Source of the DNA: Candidatus Hinthialibacteria bacterium OLB16
Lineage (GTDB): Bacteria; Hinthialibacterota; Hinthialibacteria; OLB16
Assembly (NCBI GenBank): GCA_001567115.1
Contig: LMZT01000071.1
Span: forward strand, 1 to 38,554
Direction: 5' to 3'
Length of the DNA: 38,554 bases
Positions 1-9,068 of the stretch are shown here, in pieces (position 1 is the stretch's first letter; every line of letters starts with the position of its first letter). The notes under the pieces were generated by a model that did no database searches, was not told the DNA's origin, and saw nothing but the letters and a program-made list of their open reading frames with translations. The position numbers and the translations under genes were made by a program.

Positions 1-70
1 CTGCCTGTTATCCTTCATGGGTCATCCCGGAATTATTTGACATTGTTCCCTCGGATGCTCCCGAGGATAT

Positions 71-487
71 ATGTCCGGCTATCAGTCGCTTCTCTGTTTG
101 ACAAATCCTGCGCACCCCGGAATGCGCGGGTCGTCGAGCCTGATTACATTTACTGCGTCTGTCATTCAAACTGTGCGTGAACGCTCTCCGATTGAATGTT
201 CCGGGGATCTCTCGATTCAGATCAATCACCGTGATGCTGACAATGCCTGGATCATCGGCCTGTACAATCCCTGGGGGGCCGAAAGAGGGGATGTCTACGG
301 CACCGGCAGTGTGCTCGACCCCCAGTCTGCCCGGCATGGAGTCCTACGCCCGAAATTCGAATTTTCATCTGCGAAGGTGATTCATGCCTGGCCTGAGGAA
401 TGCAAGCTGGAGGCGAGCGAGATGCATCTGGAAGTCACTGTTGGCCCGGGCGGCACGATGATTCTCGAAATCCATCCGAAAGTGTAG
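71..487 (+). CDS. C-terminal part of a probable glycoside hydrolase (5' end missing or frameshifted)
   Basis: The reading frame encodes a beta-rich tail containing ADNAWIIGLYNPWGAERGDV and ends with a strand-like stretch around GPGGTMILEI. This resembles the C-terminal beta-sandwich of exported glycosidase-like proteins, in which a 'WIIGLYN' strand is typical. The frame is closed upstream by TGA at 38-40, so the ATG at 71 is only the first available start and I doubt it is real. Bases 3-98 in another frame read as plausible protein (WVIPELFDIV, then SDAPEDICPAISRF) and stop at 99-101, which suggests that the gene enters from the left and is shifted into this frame near 95-160. The stop at 485-487 lies 8 bases before the GH5 start at 496, so the two are probably co-transcribed. 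The family assignment is inference; the catalytic part is outside the window. Confidence 0.5.
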   Translation: MSGYQSLLCLTNPAHPGMRGSSSLITFTASVIQTVRERSPIECSGDLSIQINHRDADNAWIIGLYNPWGAERGDVYGTGSVLDPQSARHGVLRPKFEFSSAKVIHAWPEECKLEASEMHLEVTVGPGGTMILEIHPKV

Positions 488-495
488 ATTCAGCC

Positions 496-1842
496 ATGAA
501 TAGAAACCTGTCGGTCCTCTTCACCCTGCTGATGTGTGCCTGCTGCTTCGGTTTTGCAGAAGATAAGTCCATTCCCCATCCCGGAAAATCCAGACTGAAT
601 CACGGCCGGGTGACTGTTTCAGGGACACAATTCCGCGATGGTGCCGGCAAGCCGCTCCTGCTGCATGGCATCAATGTCATCAATAAATCAAAGGCTGAGG
701 GATATACCAGGAATATCGAGCGTTCCGATTTCGCCGATATCCGCTCCTGGGGGATGAACTGTGTCCGGCTCGGCATCTTCTGGGATGGATTGGAGCCGGA
801 ACCGGGGAAAATCGATGAGGGCTACCTGGGTCGGATTGCCCAAATCGTCGACTGGGCAGAAGCCGAGGGGCTTTATGTCATTCTTGATATGCACCAGGAC
901 CTGTTCAGCGAGAAATTCTCTGATGGTGCACCGGCCTGGGCCACACTGGATGAAGGCAAACCCCACACAAAAACTGCTGTTTGGAGTGATGCTTATTATG
1001 CCAGCGAGGCGGTGCAAACGGCATTGGATCATTTCTGGGCCAACACCCCTGGCCCCGGCAATGTGGGGCTTCAGGATCGCTATGCCCATGTATGGCAGGC
1101 AGTGGCCCTGCGGTTTCGTGGCAATACTGCTGTCATTGGCTTCGATTTAATGAATGAACCATTTCCCGGAGCGGATGCTGCACGAATGCAGGGAGCCTCC
1201 CTGACCCGTCTGGCCGAATTGCTTCACAGCCAGCTGGGAGACCAGGCCCCTCAGCCTGAAAAACTGTTTGCGATGGTGAGGACTTCCACCGGCAGAAGGC
1301 AAATCACCGAATGGCTCGGAGATATGGAACTGTTCAAGTCGATGGTGATGGCAGGAGAACCAATCATGGCCGATTTCGAGCGTGAGCGGCTTATGCCTTT
1401 CTACCAGCGTGTGCGACAGGCCATCAGGCAAGTGGATGCCGATTCGATTCTCTTTCTGGAACCGTGCATGTCGGCCAATATCGGCATTCCGAGTTCTCTC
1501 ACTCCGCTCCTGGATGAGCATGGACACCGCGATCCACAACAGGCTTATGCTCCTCATGGTTACGACATTGTTGTGGATACGACCGCCACCGATCTGAACA
1601 GCAATGCCCGGGTGGAGCTGATTTTCCGCCGCCATGCCGAGACTTCTCGGAAGCTGGAGATGCCCATGCTGGTGGGTGAGTGGGGTGCATATTATGAAAA
1701 TCAGGATTGTGTAGAAGCTGCCCGGTATGTTGTGAAACAATTCAATGCAATTGGATGCGGCGATACCTACTGGGCCTATTCGCGAAGGCTTGGCAGCCAG
1801 CCGCTGCGAAAGGCTCTTGAAAGATCTCACACGGGAGGGTGA
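496..1842 (+). CDS. GH5 family glycosidase, endoglycoceramidase-like, exported
   Basis: This is a 448-residue TIM-barrel glycoside hydrolase. An N-terminal hydrophobic stretch (about residues 4-22, with Cys14, Cys16 and Cys17) looks like a signal peptide, possibly a lipoprotein-type one. Barrel landmarks in order are WGMNCVRLG (about 85-93), YVILDMHQD (about 127-135), the acid/base motif GFDLMNEPFPG with Glu221, YAPHGYD (about 351-357) and the nucleophile strand MPMLVGEWG with Glu395. The LDMHQDLFSE and DLMNEPFPG wording is typical of the endoglycoceramidase-like branch of GH5, which cleaves glycan from glycosphingolipids or related glycosides; the true substrate is not evident here. The C-terminal beta-sandwich seen in many endoglycoceramidases appears absent, because the protein ends about 20 residues after TYWAYS. 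I chose ATG 496 over the longer frame from 400 because the hydrophobic leader begins there and because upstream residues overlap the preceding gene. Confidence 0.82.
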   Translation: MNRNLSVLFTLLMCACCFGFAEDKSIPHPGKSRLNHGRVTVSGTQFRDGAGKPLLLHGINVINKSKAEGYTRNIERSDFADIRSWGMNCVRLGIFWDGLEPEPGKIDEGYLGRIAQIVDWAEAEGLYVILDMHQDLFSEKFSDGAPAWATLDEGKPHTKTAVWSDAYYASEAVQTALDHFWANTPGPGNVGLQDRYAHVWQAVALRFRGNTAVIGFDLMNEPFPGADAARMQGASLTRLAELLHSQLGDQAPQPEKLFAMVRTSTGRRQITEWLGDMELFKSMVMAGEPIMADFERERLMPFYQRVRQAIRQVDADSILFLEPCMSANIGIPSSLTPLLDEHGHRDPQQAYAPHGYDIVVDTTATDLNSNARVELIFRRHAETSRKLEMPMLVGEWGAYYENQDCVEAARYVVKQFNAIGCGDTYWAYSRRLGSQPLRKALERSHTGG

Positions 1843-1969
1843 ATGTGATTGCCATTGGGTTTCGCACCTGTTCCCGCCGCTCTCCCCAGCCCACCGGCAG
1901 AATGTGTTGAAAGAGCTTGTTGTAGGGGCGACATTCATGGCGCCCGAAAATCCCAACCCACAAACTGTC

Positions 1970-2026
1970 ATCCGTGCGAAAGCGGGGATCTATTCCCGCT
2001 GCCACTGGATTCCCGCTTTCGCGGGA
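1970..2026. repeat. REP/REPIN-like inverted repeat
   Basis: Two imperfect inverted copies face each other. The left arm contains GCGAAAGCGGGGATC (about 1975-1989) and the right arm contains GATTCCCGCTTTCGC (2008-2022). The right arm also forms its own hairpin, TCCCGC-TTTC-GCGGGA (2011-2026). The sequence strongly resembles the GCGAAAGCGGG palindromes dispersed in many bacterial genomes and mobilised by RAYT (REP-associated tyrosine) transposases. No RAYT gene is visible in this window. It lies in the non-coding spacer after the GH5 gene. Confidence 0.6.
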
Positions 2027-2104
2027 AAGACGATGAAGGAAGCGGGAAAGACGATGAAGGGAGCGGGAAAGACGATGAAGGGAGCGGGAAGGATGATGGA
2101 GAGA
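2021..2104 (+). repeat. Four tandem copies of a 21-bp repeat
   Basis: Units begin at 2021, 2042, 2063 and 2084. Each starts GCGGGAAAGACGATGAAGG; the second and third copies are identical, the first differs at one base, and the fourth is diverged. The unit starts inside the right arm of the inverted repeat, so the array probably arose by expansion of the REP flank. All frames across it are low-complexity (for example GKTMKGA repeats), and I regard it as non-coding. The rest of the 1843-2203 spacer shows no convincing gene. Confidence 0.85.
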
Positions 2105-2203
2105 GCAGGAATGGCAATGGAAGCGAATGCGAATGGTGTTGGTGGATGATGGCTCCGCCGGGCAGCAACAGGCCCCGCGGCTTCACCCCCCCTCTTCCAT
2201 CGG

Positions 2204-3319
2204 TCAGGACAATCCCAGGCCAAGCACCTCCCGGCAGTAGCTGAGGCTCTGCTCGAGATCAAAGGACTGCTTCAAGCGTGAAGTTTCCTGTTCATCTTTC
2301 CCGGAGGGCGTCCCCTCAGGTTCCACTGGGGGCTTGCCGTTCGCAGCCATCCGCACGAATCCAGCCAGATCCCTGGCGCGTGCTTCCGGAAAAGCCTGCC
2401 AGAACTCGGGCTTGTAATAATCAAACCCCCTTGGGCCTCCGGAAATAATTTCCAGCTGAAAAGCAACACCCGGACACAGCTCCTGGAATCGATCCATGTA
2501 ACGATTCCAGTCAACCTGCCCGCGCCCCATATTGGTCCATTGAACCTGTGCCCCATCGGGACTCTGCCAGACAGCGCTGTCACGCATCCCGGTGGTGGCT
2601 GCATAGGGTCCCAGTATCTCCAGGGCCGCCAGGGGGTCTTCCAGTGTCCAGACTGAATTGCCCGAATCCATTGTCGCACCGACAAAATCCTTCCCGGCTT
2701 TCTCGATCAACTCAGCCAGCTCCCAGGCCTGAAGATCCCCCGCATGATTTTCAATCGCAATTTTTACCCCGGAACGCAGCGCCTGGTCTTTTCCGGTTTC
2801 GATGACCTTTATCATGTTGTCGATATGGACACGGATTCCGCCACCTTTTACCCGGTCTCCTCCATGACCCAGGTAACACCTTGCCACAGGGGAGCCGACC
2901 TTTTCAGCGACCCGTAGCAGCAGGGAGAGATGTTCTTCCGCACTTCCAAACTTTGGATTGAATGCTTCTGAACTGGGGCAGAGGCTGACAGTTCCAACCT
3001 GAATTTTTATCCCCCGCGCTTCTGCTCGATCCCTTAACCCTCGAAGGTATGGATCCTCGAATGAATCAAAGACCTCGAGGTTGGAAAACAGAACCGAATC
3101 GACCTTCAGCCGGATGGCATAGTCGAGAAGCTGATCGGCATTCCACCCCCATGCACGGACAGAAAAATTATCAAATCCGAGTGGGATATTCCTCTTCGGG
3201 GGTGGTTTCTGCCCGCCATTTTGAACTGGATTTTCACTGCTCGCAGCCCCGGAGAGGAGGGTTCCTCCGAGCGCAGTCAGCATCCCTGTGGTAAAGTCAC
3301 GGCGGGAAAGACCGATCAT
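2204..3319 (-). CDS. Tat-exported sugar phosphate isomerase/epimerase-like TIM barrel
   Basis: This is a 371-residue protein with a twin-arginine leader: LSRRDFTTGMLTALGGTLLSG at about residues 4-24 contains the S-R-R-x-F motif followed by a hydrophobic stretch. The mature part matches the xylose isomerase-like (AP endonuclease 2 type) barrel: IAIENHAGDL and GATMDSGNS supply the usual Glu and Asp metal-site positions, and FQLEIISGG gives the last-strand Glu. Such exported barrels in carbohydrate-rich bacteria act on sugars or sugar acids, but the substrate cannot be read here. ATG 3319 is preferred over the longer frame from 3358 because AGGAG lies about 8 bases upstream of it and the Tat motif is then near the N terminus. 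It is divergent from the secreted protein at 3537. Confidence 0.8.
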   Translation of the reverse strand: MIGLSRRDFTTGMLTALGGTLLSGAASSENPVQNGGQKPPPKRNIPLGFDNFSVRAWGWNADQLLDYAIRLKVDSVLFSNLEVFDSFEDPYLRGLRDRAEARGIKIQVGTVSLCPSSEAFNPKFGSAEEHLSLLLRVAEKVGSPVARCYLGHGGDRVKGGGIRVHIDNMIKVIETGKDQALRSGVKIAIENHAGDLQAWELAELIEKAGKDFVGATMDSGNSVWTLEDPLAALEILGPYAATTGMRDSAVWQSPDGAQVQWTNMGRGQVDWNRYMDRFQELCPGVAFQLEIISGGPRGFDYYKPEFWQAFPEARARDLAGFVRMAANGKPPVEPEGTPSGKDEQETSRLKQSFDLEQSLSYCREVLGLGLS

Positions 3320-3536
3320 AATCGATATCTCCTGAGGGTGTTTTTTCAAGAAATCCAATCATCGTGCCGAAAATACGATGGAATGGCAATTCCTGAGCCG
3401 GAAACGAATAGATTGAGTTCTGAAGCGTCAGAGGATTGTAGAAAGATGTAAAACCAGAGTCACGCAAGGGCTTCGCCGGGTATTACCATTGGCGAAGAAG
3501 CGGGCTGTACAGGGGATTTCAGGGAGGATATGAGCG

Positions 3537-4417
3537 ATGTCTATCAAGCAGAGTCTGCGATTAATTCCGGTATTACTCCTCTTTGCAGGGGTGGCCGGCG
3601 CTCCGGCGATTAAGCTGATGCCGAAGATTGGTGGCGGCTCCGGCCAGGCCCCCAGCGGTTTGATTTATCCATACTGGCTGATGTCCGGGGGAAGTGCGGT
3701 CGGTTTCAAAGTCAAAGTGGCTATCAATGGCCAGAACATCACAACCATCAAAAAGCCTGGTGAAACCATGGAGGTGACCAATTATCTCCATCTTGGCCTG
3801 AATACGGTCAGGTTTACAGCGATCGATGAGAAGCGCCAACCCTCCAGTTCCAATTCCCAGAGTGTTTTGAACATAATCATCGGCCTGAATATAAACGGGA
3901 ATCTGTTGGAGCATTCGGGAACCTGTCCATCACTTTGCGTGAAATGGCTGTGGTCTACACACGCCCGATCATCCATCGTGCCGGCGATGGGGTTGTTGAG
4001 ATGCGCTTCACCATCCGTGATGATCCCAATCCGAATAAGCTGGCTAAAAAATATGTCCTTTATGGTTCCGGGCGTTTTACCGGCCATCTCATTCAGGTTG
4101 CAGTCAATGGGGTTCCGGTGGTGGATGTCATGTCACCCGAGTTCCACTGCGACTTGAATCCCTTCCTCGGCAAAGGGCCGAATGAAATCACATTCTCTTC
4201 GGTTCAGCTGGAAGGATATCCTTTCACTGCTACCGAGAGGGGCACCTTCAAGGAAAATGACGGACTGGAAGTGGGTGTGGCCGAGGCTGGCGAATTCGAT
4301 CCGGTCACCTTCGATGAACCGGTCAAACAGGTGTTCCGCCTCAGCCAGCGCTACCTCCAGGCAGGCAATCAGGATCAGCCCGAAGGGCGTGAATCTTTCA
4401 ACCTGATGACTGAATAA
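3537..4417 (+). CDS. Secreted protein with duplicated beta-domain, interrupted by a frameshift
   Basis: I do not recognise a named family. The N terminus is a signal peptide (hydrophobic LIPVLLLFAGVAG, about residues 9-21). Two related beta modules follow: VKVAINGQNITTIKKPG with LNTVRFTAID (about residues 58-96), and IQVAVNGVPVVDVMSPE with NEITFSSVQL in the second half. Both follow an N-G-x-x-V ... L-x-x-G-x-N-x-V/I-x-F pattern, which indicates an internal duplication. The first frame runs to about 3915 (ending in INGNLLE) and the second resumes as FGNLSITLREMAVV to the stop at 4415-4417, so one base appears to be missing near 3910-3930. GGGAGG lies about 10 bases before ATG 3537. It is probably a periplasmic or surface protein; no enzyme signature is visible. 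Confidence 0.6.
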
Positions 4418-4428
4418 ATTGTCAACTC

Positions 4429-4454
4429 AAGGGCGGGTCTGGCAGCCCGCCCTT
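4429..4454 (+). terminator. Terminator-like hairpin after the secreted duplicated protein
   Basis: AAGGGCGGG (4429-4437) pairs perfectly with CCCGCCCTT (4446-4454) around an 8-base loop, 12 bases after the preceding stop codon. The following bases are only moderately T-rich, so it is a G+C-rich hairpin of terminator type rather than a textbook intrinsic terminator. Confidence 0.55.
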
Positions 4455-4574
4455 GCCGCTTCTCAAATCCCTGCAATAAACAGTTGGGAAATTTTTCACG
4501 GTATCCAGCCTTCCCGGGCTGAATCTCTCCTGTTTTCCGGCCTTCCGCGCTTTCAGGAACACCCGACCCCCCTC

Positions 4575-4603
4575 TTGCCAATGAATGAAATCTGGCATAA
4601 AAT
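4575..4603 (+). promoter_or_regulatory. Candidate sigma-70-type promoter for the photolyase gene
   Basis: TTGCCA (4575-4580) and TAAAAT (4598-4603) are separated by 17 bases, and the ATG of the photolyase follows at 4637. The segment is noticeably more A+T-rich than its surroundings. This is pattern matching only. Confidence 0.4.
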
Positions 4604-4636
4604 AACTTGTATTGATCGGGAGGGGGATGCCAGAAA

Positions 4637-6253
4637 ATGGTGAAACGAAACAGCAATGGGAAGACAAATCCCAAAAAACCACTCGGAATCTGGATTCAGG
4701 CCTCCCAGCTGAACCTGAATAATTCCCTTTTCAATGGAATTAATCCGAAGTCGACAGCCCTGTGCCTCATCGAATCACTCCCGACCTTCAGAAAATACCG
4801 CCATCATAAAAAACGCATCATACTGACACTCTCTCTGCTGCGGCATTTTGTGGAGGACCTTCGGAAGCAGGGATTTCAAGTGGTCCATTACAGCCTGGAT
4901 GATGCGGGAACAGCAGAGTTATGTGCGGAGGGGGAGCTGGCCTGCCTCAAAGATTTTGTCCAGACACAGGGCATTGGATCGCTTCGTGTGATGGAAGCCA
5001 CAGAATATGATCCAGATCAGTTTTTGAAAGCGCTCGAAACCGAACTGGGTGTAAAAACCGAAATTATTCCGAATGACCAGTTTATGGTGAATCGGCAGGA
5101 ATTCGCTGAATGGTTCAACAGCGCCGATGACACCTCCATGGAAGCCTTTTATAGGAAAAGGCGGCGCGAGACCGGGGTGCTGATGCAGGAAGATCAACCC
5201 CTCGGGGGGCGATGGAATTATGATGCCGAGAACCGTGTCCCACCAACCGGCAACATGCCGATCCCGGATTCCCCGTCTTTTCCTCCCGATGCAATCACAA
5301 AGCGTGTCATCGATCTTGTCGAGGAATATTGTGCTGACCATCGAGGCAGTTCCGCGGACTTTGACCTTCCGGTCAGCCAGGAGGATATCTCCACCTGGCT
5401 GCAGCACTTCCTCGAGCATCGCCTGCGGCTGTTTGGCATGTACCAGGATGCCATGCTCAGCAAATCGCACCGGATGTATCATTCCTTCCTCTCACCCTAT
5501 TTCAATCATGGTGTTCTATTGACATCGGAGGTGCTCAGGAAGGTCGAGGATGCCTATGACGCAGGCGAGGTTCCGATCAACTCTGCAGAAGGGTTCATTC
5601 GCCAGGTGATGGGGTGGCGTGAATATCTTTACTGTGTCTACTGGATGAGGATGCCGGAATTCCGGGATAACAACTTCCTCGAATTTCATCGCCCCATCCC
5701 GAAACTTCTCAATGATGGCGATACCCATCTGAAATGCCTTGCCTGTGTGGTCCAGCAATCCCAGACTGAAGCCTATGCCCACCATATCCAACGGCTCATG
5801 GTGGTCGGAAATTTCGCCCTTTTGATCGGAATCGAGCCGATGGAGCTGCTGGGCTGGATGATGGAGACATACATCGATGCCGCCGAGTGGGCGGCCGTCC
5901 CCAATGTGCTTGGAATGACTTTGTATGCCGATGGCGGACAGCTTGGCTCCAAGCCCTATGCCGCTTCCGCGCATTACACCGACAAAATGAGCGACTACTG
6001 CAAAGGCTGTTATTACCGTGAACGCAAACGGGTGGGCGAAAAGGCCTGCCCATTCAACTATCTGTATTGGAATTTTGTCGGGACATACCAGGAACAGCTC
6101 AAACACAATCCACGGATGCAGACAGCCATCCAGATGTATCGGCATAAATCCCAGGCCGAAAGAACCCTGATTGCCTCATCCTCGAAAGAATTCCTCGAGC
6201 GGATTGACCAATTCGGGACTGACCGGAAGCTCAAGAAAAAAGTGGTGGCATAA
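4637..6253 (+). CDS. Iron-sulfur bacterial cryptochrome/photolyase, (6-4) type
   Basis: This 538-residue protein of the FeS-BCP (PhrB/CryB-like) group is a flavoprotein expected to repair (6-4) photoproducts in DNA with light, or to act as a photoreceptor. An N-terminal Rossmann-like antenna domain (about 15-150) is followed by the family signature FYRKRRRETGVLM and GGRWNYDAENR (about 171-200). The helical FAD domain includes QVMGWREYLY and AHHIQRLMVVGNFAL. Cys367, Cys455, Cys458 and Cys471 have the same spacing (88, 3 and 13 residues) as the four 4Fe-4S ligands reported for Agrobacterium PhrB (350, 438, 441, 454), which strongly supports the assignment. A purine-rich GGGAGGGGG sits about 8 bases before the ATG. 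The gene is convergent with the glycosidase-like gene; the stops are 3 bases apart. Confidence 0.93.
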   Translation: MVKRNSNGKTNPKKPLGIWIQASQLNLNNSLFNGINPKSTALCLIESLPTFRKYRHHKKRIILTLSLLRHFVEDLRKQGFQVVHYSLDDAGTAELCAEGELACLKDFVQTQGIGSLRVMEATEYDPDQFLKALETELGVKTEIIPNDQFMVNRQEFAEWFNSADDTSMEAFYRKRRRETGVLMQEDQPLGGRWNYDAENRVPPTGNMPIPDSPSFPPDAITKRVIDLVEEYCADHRGSSADFDLPVSQEDISTWLQHFLEHRLRLFGMYQDAMLSKSHRMYHSFLSPYFNHGVLLTSEVLRKVEDAYDAGEVPINSAEGFIRQVMGWREYLYCVYWMRMPEFRDNNFLEFHRPIPKLLNDGDTHLKCLACVVQQSQTEAYAHHIQRLMVVGNFALLIGIEPMELLGWMMETYIDAAEWAAVPNVLGMTLYADGGQLGSKPYAASAHYTDKMSDYCKGCYYRERKRVGEKACPFNYLYWNFVGTYQEQLKHNPRMQTAIQMYRHKSQAERTLIASSSKEFLERIDQFGTDRKLKKKVVA

Positions 6254-6256
6254 AGG

Positions 6257-8628
6257 TCACAACCCCAATTTCTGTTTGATGGCTGGGAGTTCCCGGGAGA
6301 TTTCACCCTCGAGCAGATCGATCTTGGCCTGGATCATTTCTGTTCCATGTGAGAAAGAATGATCTCCTCCGAAATAGAAATCCAGGCGGATATCCTGTTC
6401 CTGCAGCGGCAGAGCTGTCTTCGCATTGTCCAGCTCATCCTTGAGAACTGCCTCCCAGCGTTTCATAAGACCCTGGGCGGATTCCCGCTCCGGCTGGGAT
6501 AACTTTTCCTTTTTGATTGCTTCCCTGAGGGAGTCACGAATCCTGCAGGACTCATAAAAATTCGCTTCGGTCCGGACAGTATGGTAGAACCAGCGGATCG
6601 GGATCTCCTCCGCAAGAAAGGTGTGGCGGTTGCGCTCGGGAACCGAGTCGGAGGCACGATCGATTTCCTCAACCGCCAGTTTCAAATTCTTTTCCATTTC
6701 ACGATACATTTCACCAAAGACCGGGACATTTCCGGTGGGCGAGGTCACAAATGTCGGGCGCAGGGCCAATCCCTCCGATTCTGTCATCTCGGCCAGAAAG
6801 AAATAGCGCCCATAGAAGACCGGGGGTAATTCAGCTTCCGGGCTGACACACATGGGCTGTGCAGGGCCGAGGTAATACGGCCCATTGTAGTAGGAGGGCA
6901 GCTCCGGAGAGAATGGGATGGCTTCCGAGACATGCGCCCAGGCTTTGCGAAGATGAGGACCCGCCTGATCTCCGGCAATCCGTGCTGCGAGCTTTTCAAG
7001 AGTTGTGTCTTTATTGGGAACCGGATCCCACCAGAAGAATCGATTGACTTCAGCCGCGCTGGTTCCATAGTTGGACCGGAAAGCCGGGAAAACCCAGGCT
7101 CCATCTGCACCGCAGGAGGCCAGTGCTTCGGCACGATCGACCCAGCGGTCCAGGCAGGGTACATGGGGCAGACGAGGGGCTTCAAACGCCAGCTCGGGTT
7201 CACTCTTCAGGAAAATTGGAATCCCCTGTTTCCGGCAGGCGGCGATCTGATTTTCCGCACGTGCTCCGGGGCCGATCAGATCGATGCTGTAATCCCACAG
7301 ATGCTTACGGACTCCCTGGCCTTTCTCGACATATTCATCCTTTTCGATTTCGGTAAAGATGGCGGTTCCCGGACCGAGTTTTTCGATCAGGCCAGCCTGG
7401 GCGGGATCGGCTGACCAGACATGCTCGGCGGAATAGGGCCAGGCGACTATCAGAGCTTCCGGATTGGCACGGCGTGCCGCTGCCGCCAGCCGGTTCAGGA
7501 GGTTGGCAACCACTGTCTCGGCTCCAAGAGGCTCGCAGCGGGAGCAGTTGGTATGCCCTTTCTTGACTCCGAATGGGCGCATGTAGCAGTGATAAAAGCC
7601 TTCACCACCGATAATGAGGGTCATCCCCGAAAGGCCTGGTGCCGATCGAAACAGCTCCTCTACACTTTCCTCCAGATATTTCTGAAACAAGGGATGTTCG
7701 GTGCACAGAACATATTCTCCATCGGCTTTCCAGGTGAGTGCCCCGCGCAAATCCGGGTATTTCTTAAATAGTGGGTCATCAGCCGGGAATTTCTGGCGAA
7801 TATCGACCAGAGTGAAAGATTTAAGGTTGTATTCAGAGGCCTGGTTGACCGCCTGGCGAAGGTTGTCGAGGGATGAAGGATCACGGCGGGACACCAGTTC
7901 GGGAATTGCATCGCTCCGGGACAAACCATACAGCTCCCGCCTCCGACAAACACAGTGTTGTAACCCATGAAAACCAGATCTTTGTTGGACCCCATCAGTG
8001 GAACCGCCCCGAGGCGTACCGCAATGCGTGGCCTGGAGGCAGATGTTCCCCGGGCCAGGATGGGAGCTTCCCGGAATCCAATCCTGTGAACCAGCTCCAC
8101 GATCCCATCCCTCAGCCCATCGATATCCTTTCCTTGAACCATGACGGAAGAAGGGCCAACTGCCAGGCTGAATGACCCTTCGGGCTGGCCGGTGTCAGAT
8201 GATTTTTCGAGCAGAATGACCTGTTTATCGCCTTGAGGAGTTTGACCGCCCCAGTCAGCCTCGATAGCCAGATCGGCTCCCATGATCCTTTTTAGAAAAT
8301 CCTGAAGATGAACGGCCATCCGTCGATTGACCTGGGAGGTGTCCGGGGAAAGTTTGATAACCCAGGTTGAATCGATCGCTGTTTCATCCGGGGAGGGAAC
8401 TGCCTTGGGATCCTGGCTGAAGCGCAGGAAGAAATCCTTCGATAAAAATGAGAATGGACTCCGGGTGTAGGCCTCCGAAAACTCGGCAGAAACTTTGGCG
8501 GCTATTTCCCCCAGGCTTTCACCTGAAGCCTTGCCTGGCTGGATCGGGGCTGAACACAAAACCAGCGCCATCATCCAGAGGAGCCAGCCGGTTGCTGATT
8601 CCGGTAAGGTGTGGGCTGTCTTTTCCAT
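6257..8628 (-). CDS. Exported glycosidase-like protein with GH20-type N-terminal domain, interrupted by a frameshift
   Basis: This is a product of about 790 residues when the frame is restored. It begins with a signal peptide (hydrophobic TGWLLWMMALVLCSA). The next roughly 150 residues (for example VNRRMAVHLQDFLKRIMG, LAVGPSSVMVQGKDIDGLRDGI) resemble the alpha/beta domain that precedes the barrel in GH20 hexosaminidases and related exported glycosidases. A long barrel-like region follows (MTLIIGGEGFYHC, ALIVAWPYS, GADGAWVFPAFR). The upstream frame reaches YNTVFVGGG and the downstream frame resumes at ELYGLSRSDAIPELV; one missing G near 7936-7945 would join them. ATG 8628 is preferred over 8658 because AGAGGGGAT precedes it. 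Specificity is unknown, and a classical GH20 Asp-Glu pair was not identified. It may be a fresh pseudogene or an assembly error. Confidence 0.65.
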
Positions 8629-8685
8629 GTGAAGGATCCCCTCTTTCGTCAGATTCATCAGGTGCCATCGACTCTTTGAGTCCTG

Positions 8686-8715
8686 TTCAAAAAATGGAGT
8701 CTATGTGGGTATGAT
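8686..8715 (+). promoter_or_regulatory. Possible promoter for the small-protein/TPR/foldase run
   Basis: TTCAAA (8686-8691) and TATGAT (8710-8715) are separated by 18 bases, about 40 bases upstream of the TTG start at 8755. The spacer between this start and the divergent glycosidase gene is the only obvious promoter position for the four-gene run that follows. Weak evidence. Confidence 0.3.
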
Positions 8716-8754
8716 AAAGTGATTGAGGAAAAGAATCAGCAAGGAGCCGCTTTT

Positions 8755-8923
8755 TTGAATAAAGTTATTCGACAATGGAAACGCTTCCGATCGCGTCTGA
8801 CCACACTTATCGGTGGAAAAAACGTTCCTGTGTGACAGCTGCAAACTGAATTATGGAAGCGCCTGCCGTCGGCGTGAGCGCCCCAATGCGATCATTTGTG
8901 AAGATTACATCAAAAAGTATTGA
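8755..8923 (+). CDS. Small cysteine-cluster protein (about 55 aa), interrupted by a one-base insertion in an A-run
   Basis: AAGGAG (8741-8746) stands 8 bases before a TTG start at 8755. The first frame reads NKVIRQWKRFRSRLTTLIGG, a basic amphipathic helix, and reaches the A6 run at 8817-8822. In the next frame the protein continues FLCDSCKLNYGSACRRRERP and then NAIICEDYIKKY to a stop at 8921-8923. With one A fewer the two frames fuse seamlessly (IGGKTFLCDSCKLNYG). The four cysteines in a C-x2-C ... C ... C arrangement suggest a zinc-binding knuckle. I do not recognise the family. It heads a tightly spaced rightward run with the TPR protein and foldase. If the A-run is correct as given, translation stops at 8833, or the cysteine part would need its own GTG start at 8813. 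Confidence 0.5.
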
Positions 8924-8932
8924 ACCGCCTCG

Positions 8933-9068
8933 ATGAAAGAAGATCCATTTGAGGTGGAAGCCGGCCTGGTATTCTCGACGAAAGGGTCCTGAATCGGCCA
9001 TACTTGCGCTGGCTGCATGGCAATCAGTGACATACCGGCAGGAGCTGTTATTGGAGGGAAATAGGTGA
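8933..9068 (+). CDS. Very small hypothetical protein (about 44 aa), probably frameshifted
   Basis: An ATG at 8933 reads MKEDPFEVEAGLVFS. Dropping one base near 8978 continues as RKGPESAILALAAWQS and VTYRQELLLEGNR, ending in TGA at 9066-9068, which overlaps the ATG of the TPR gene at 9068. The second half looks like an amphipathic helix. Evidence for it being a gene is positional: it fills the space between two coupled genes, shows sensible codon use, and has an overlapping stop/start. Without the correction the ATG frame stops after 19 residues. No family recognised. Confidence 0.35.

Noticed and set aside
2021-2104. Possible CRISPR array
   Set aside because: The 21-bp units are directly adjacent without spacers, and no cas gene is present.
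3900-3935. Programmed -1 frameshift in the secreted duplicated protein
   Set aside because: No X-XXY-YYZ slippery heptamer in the right phase; other genes in the window show the same type of single-base break, which favours error or decay.
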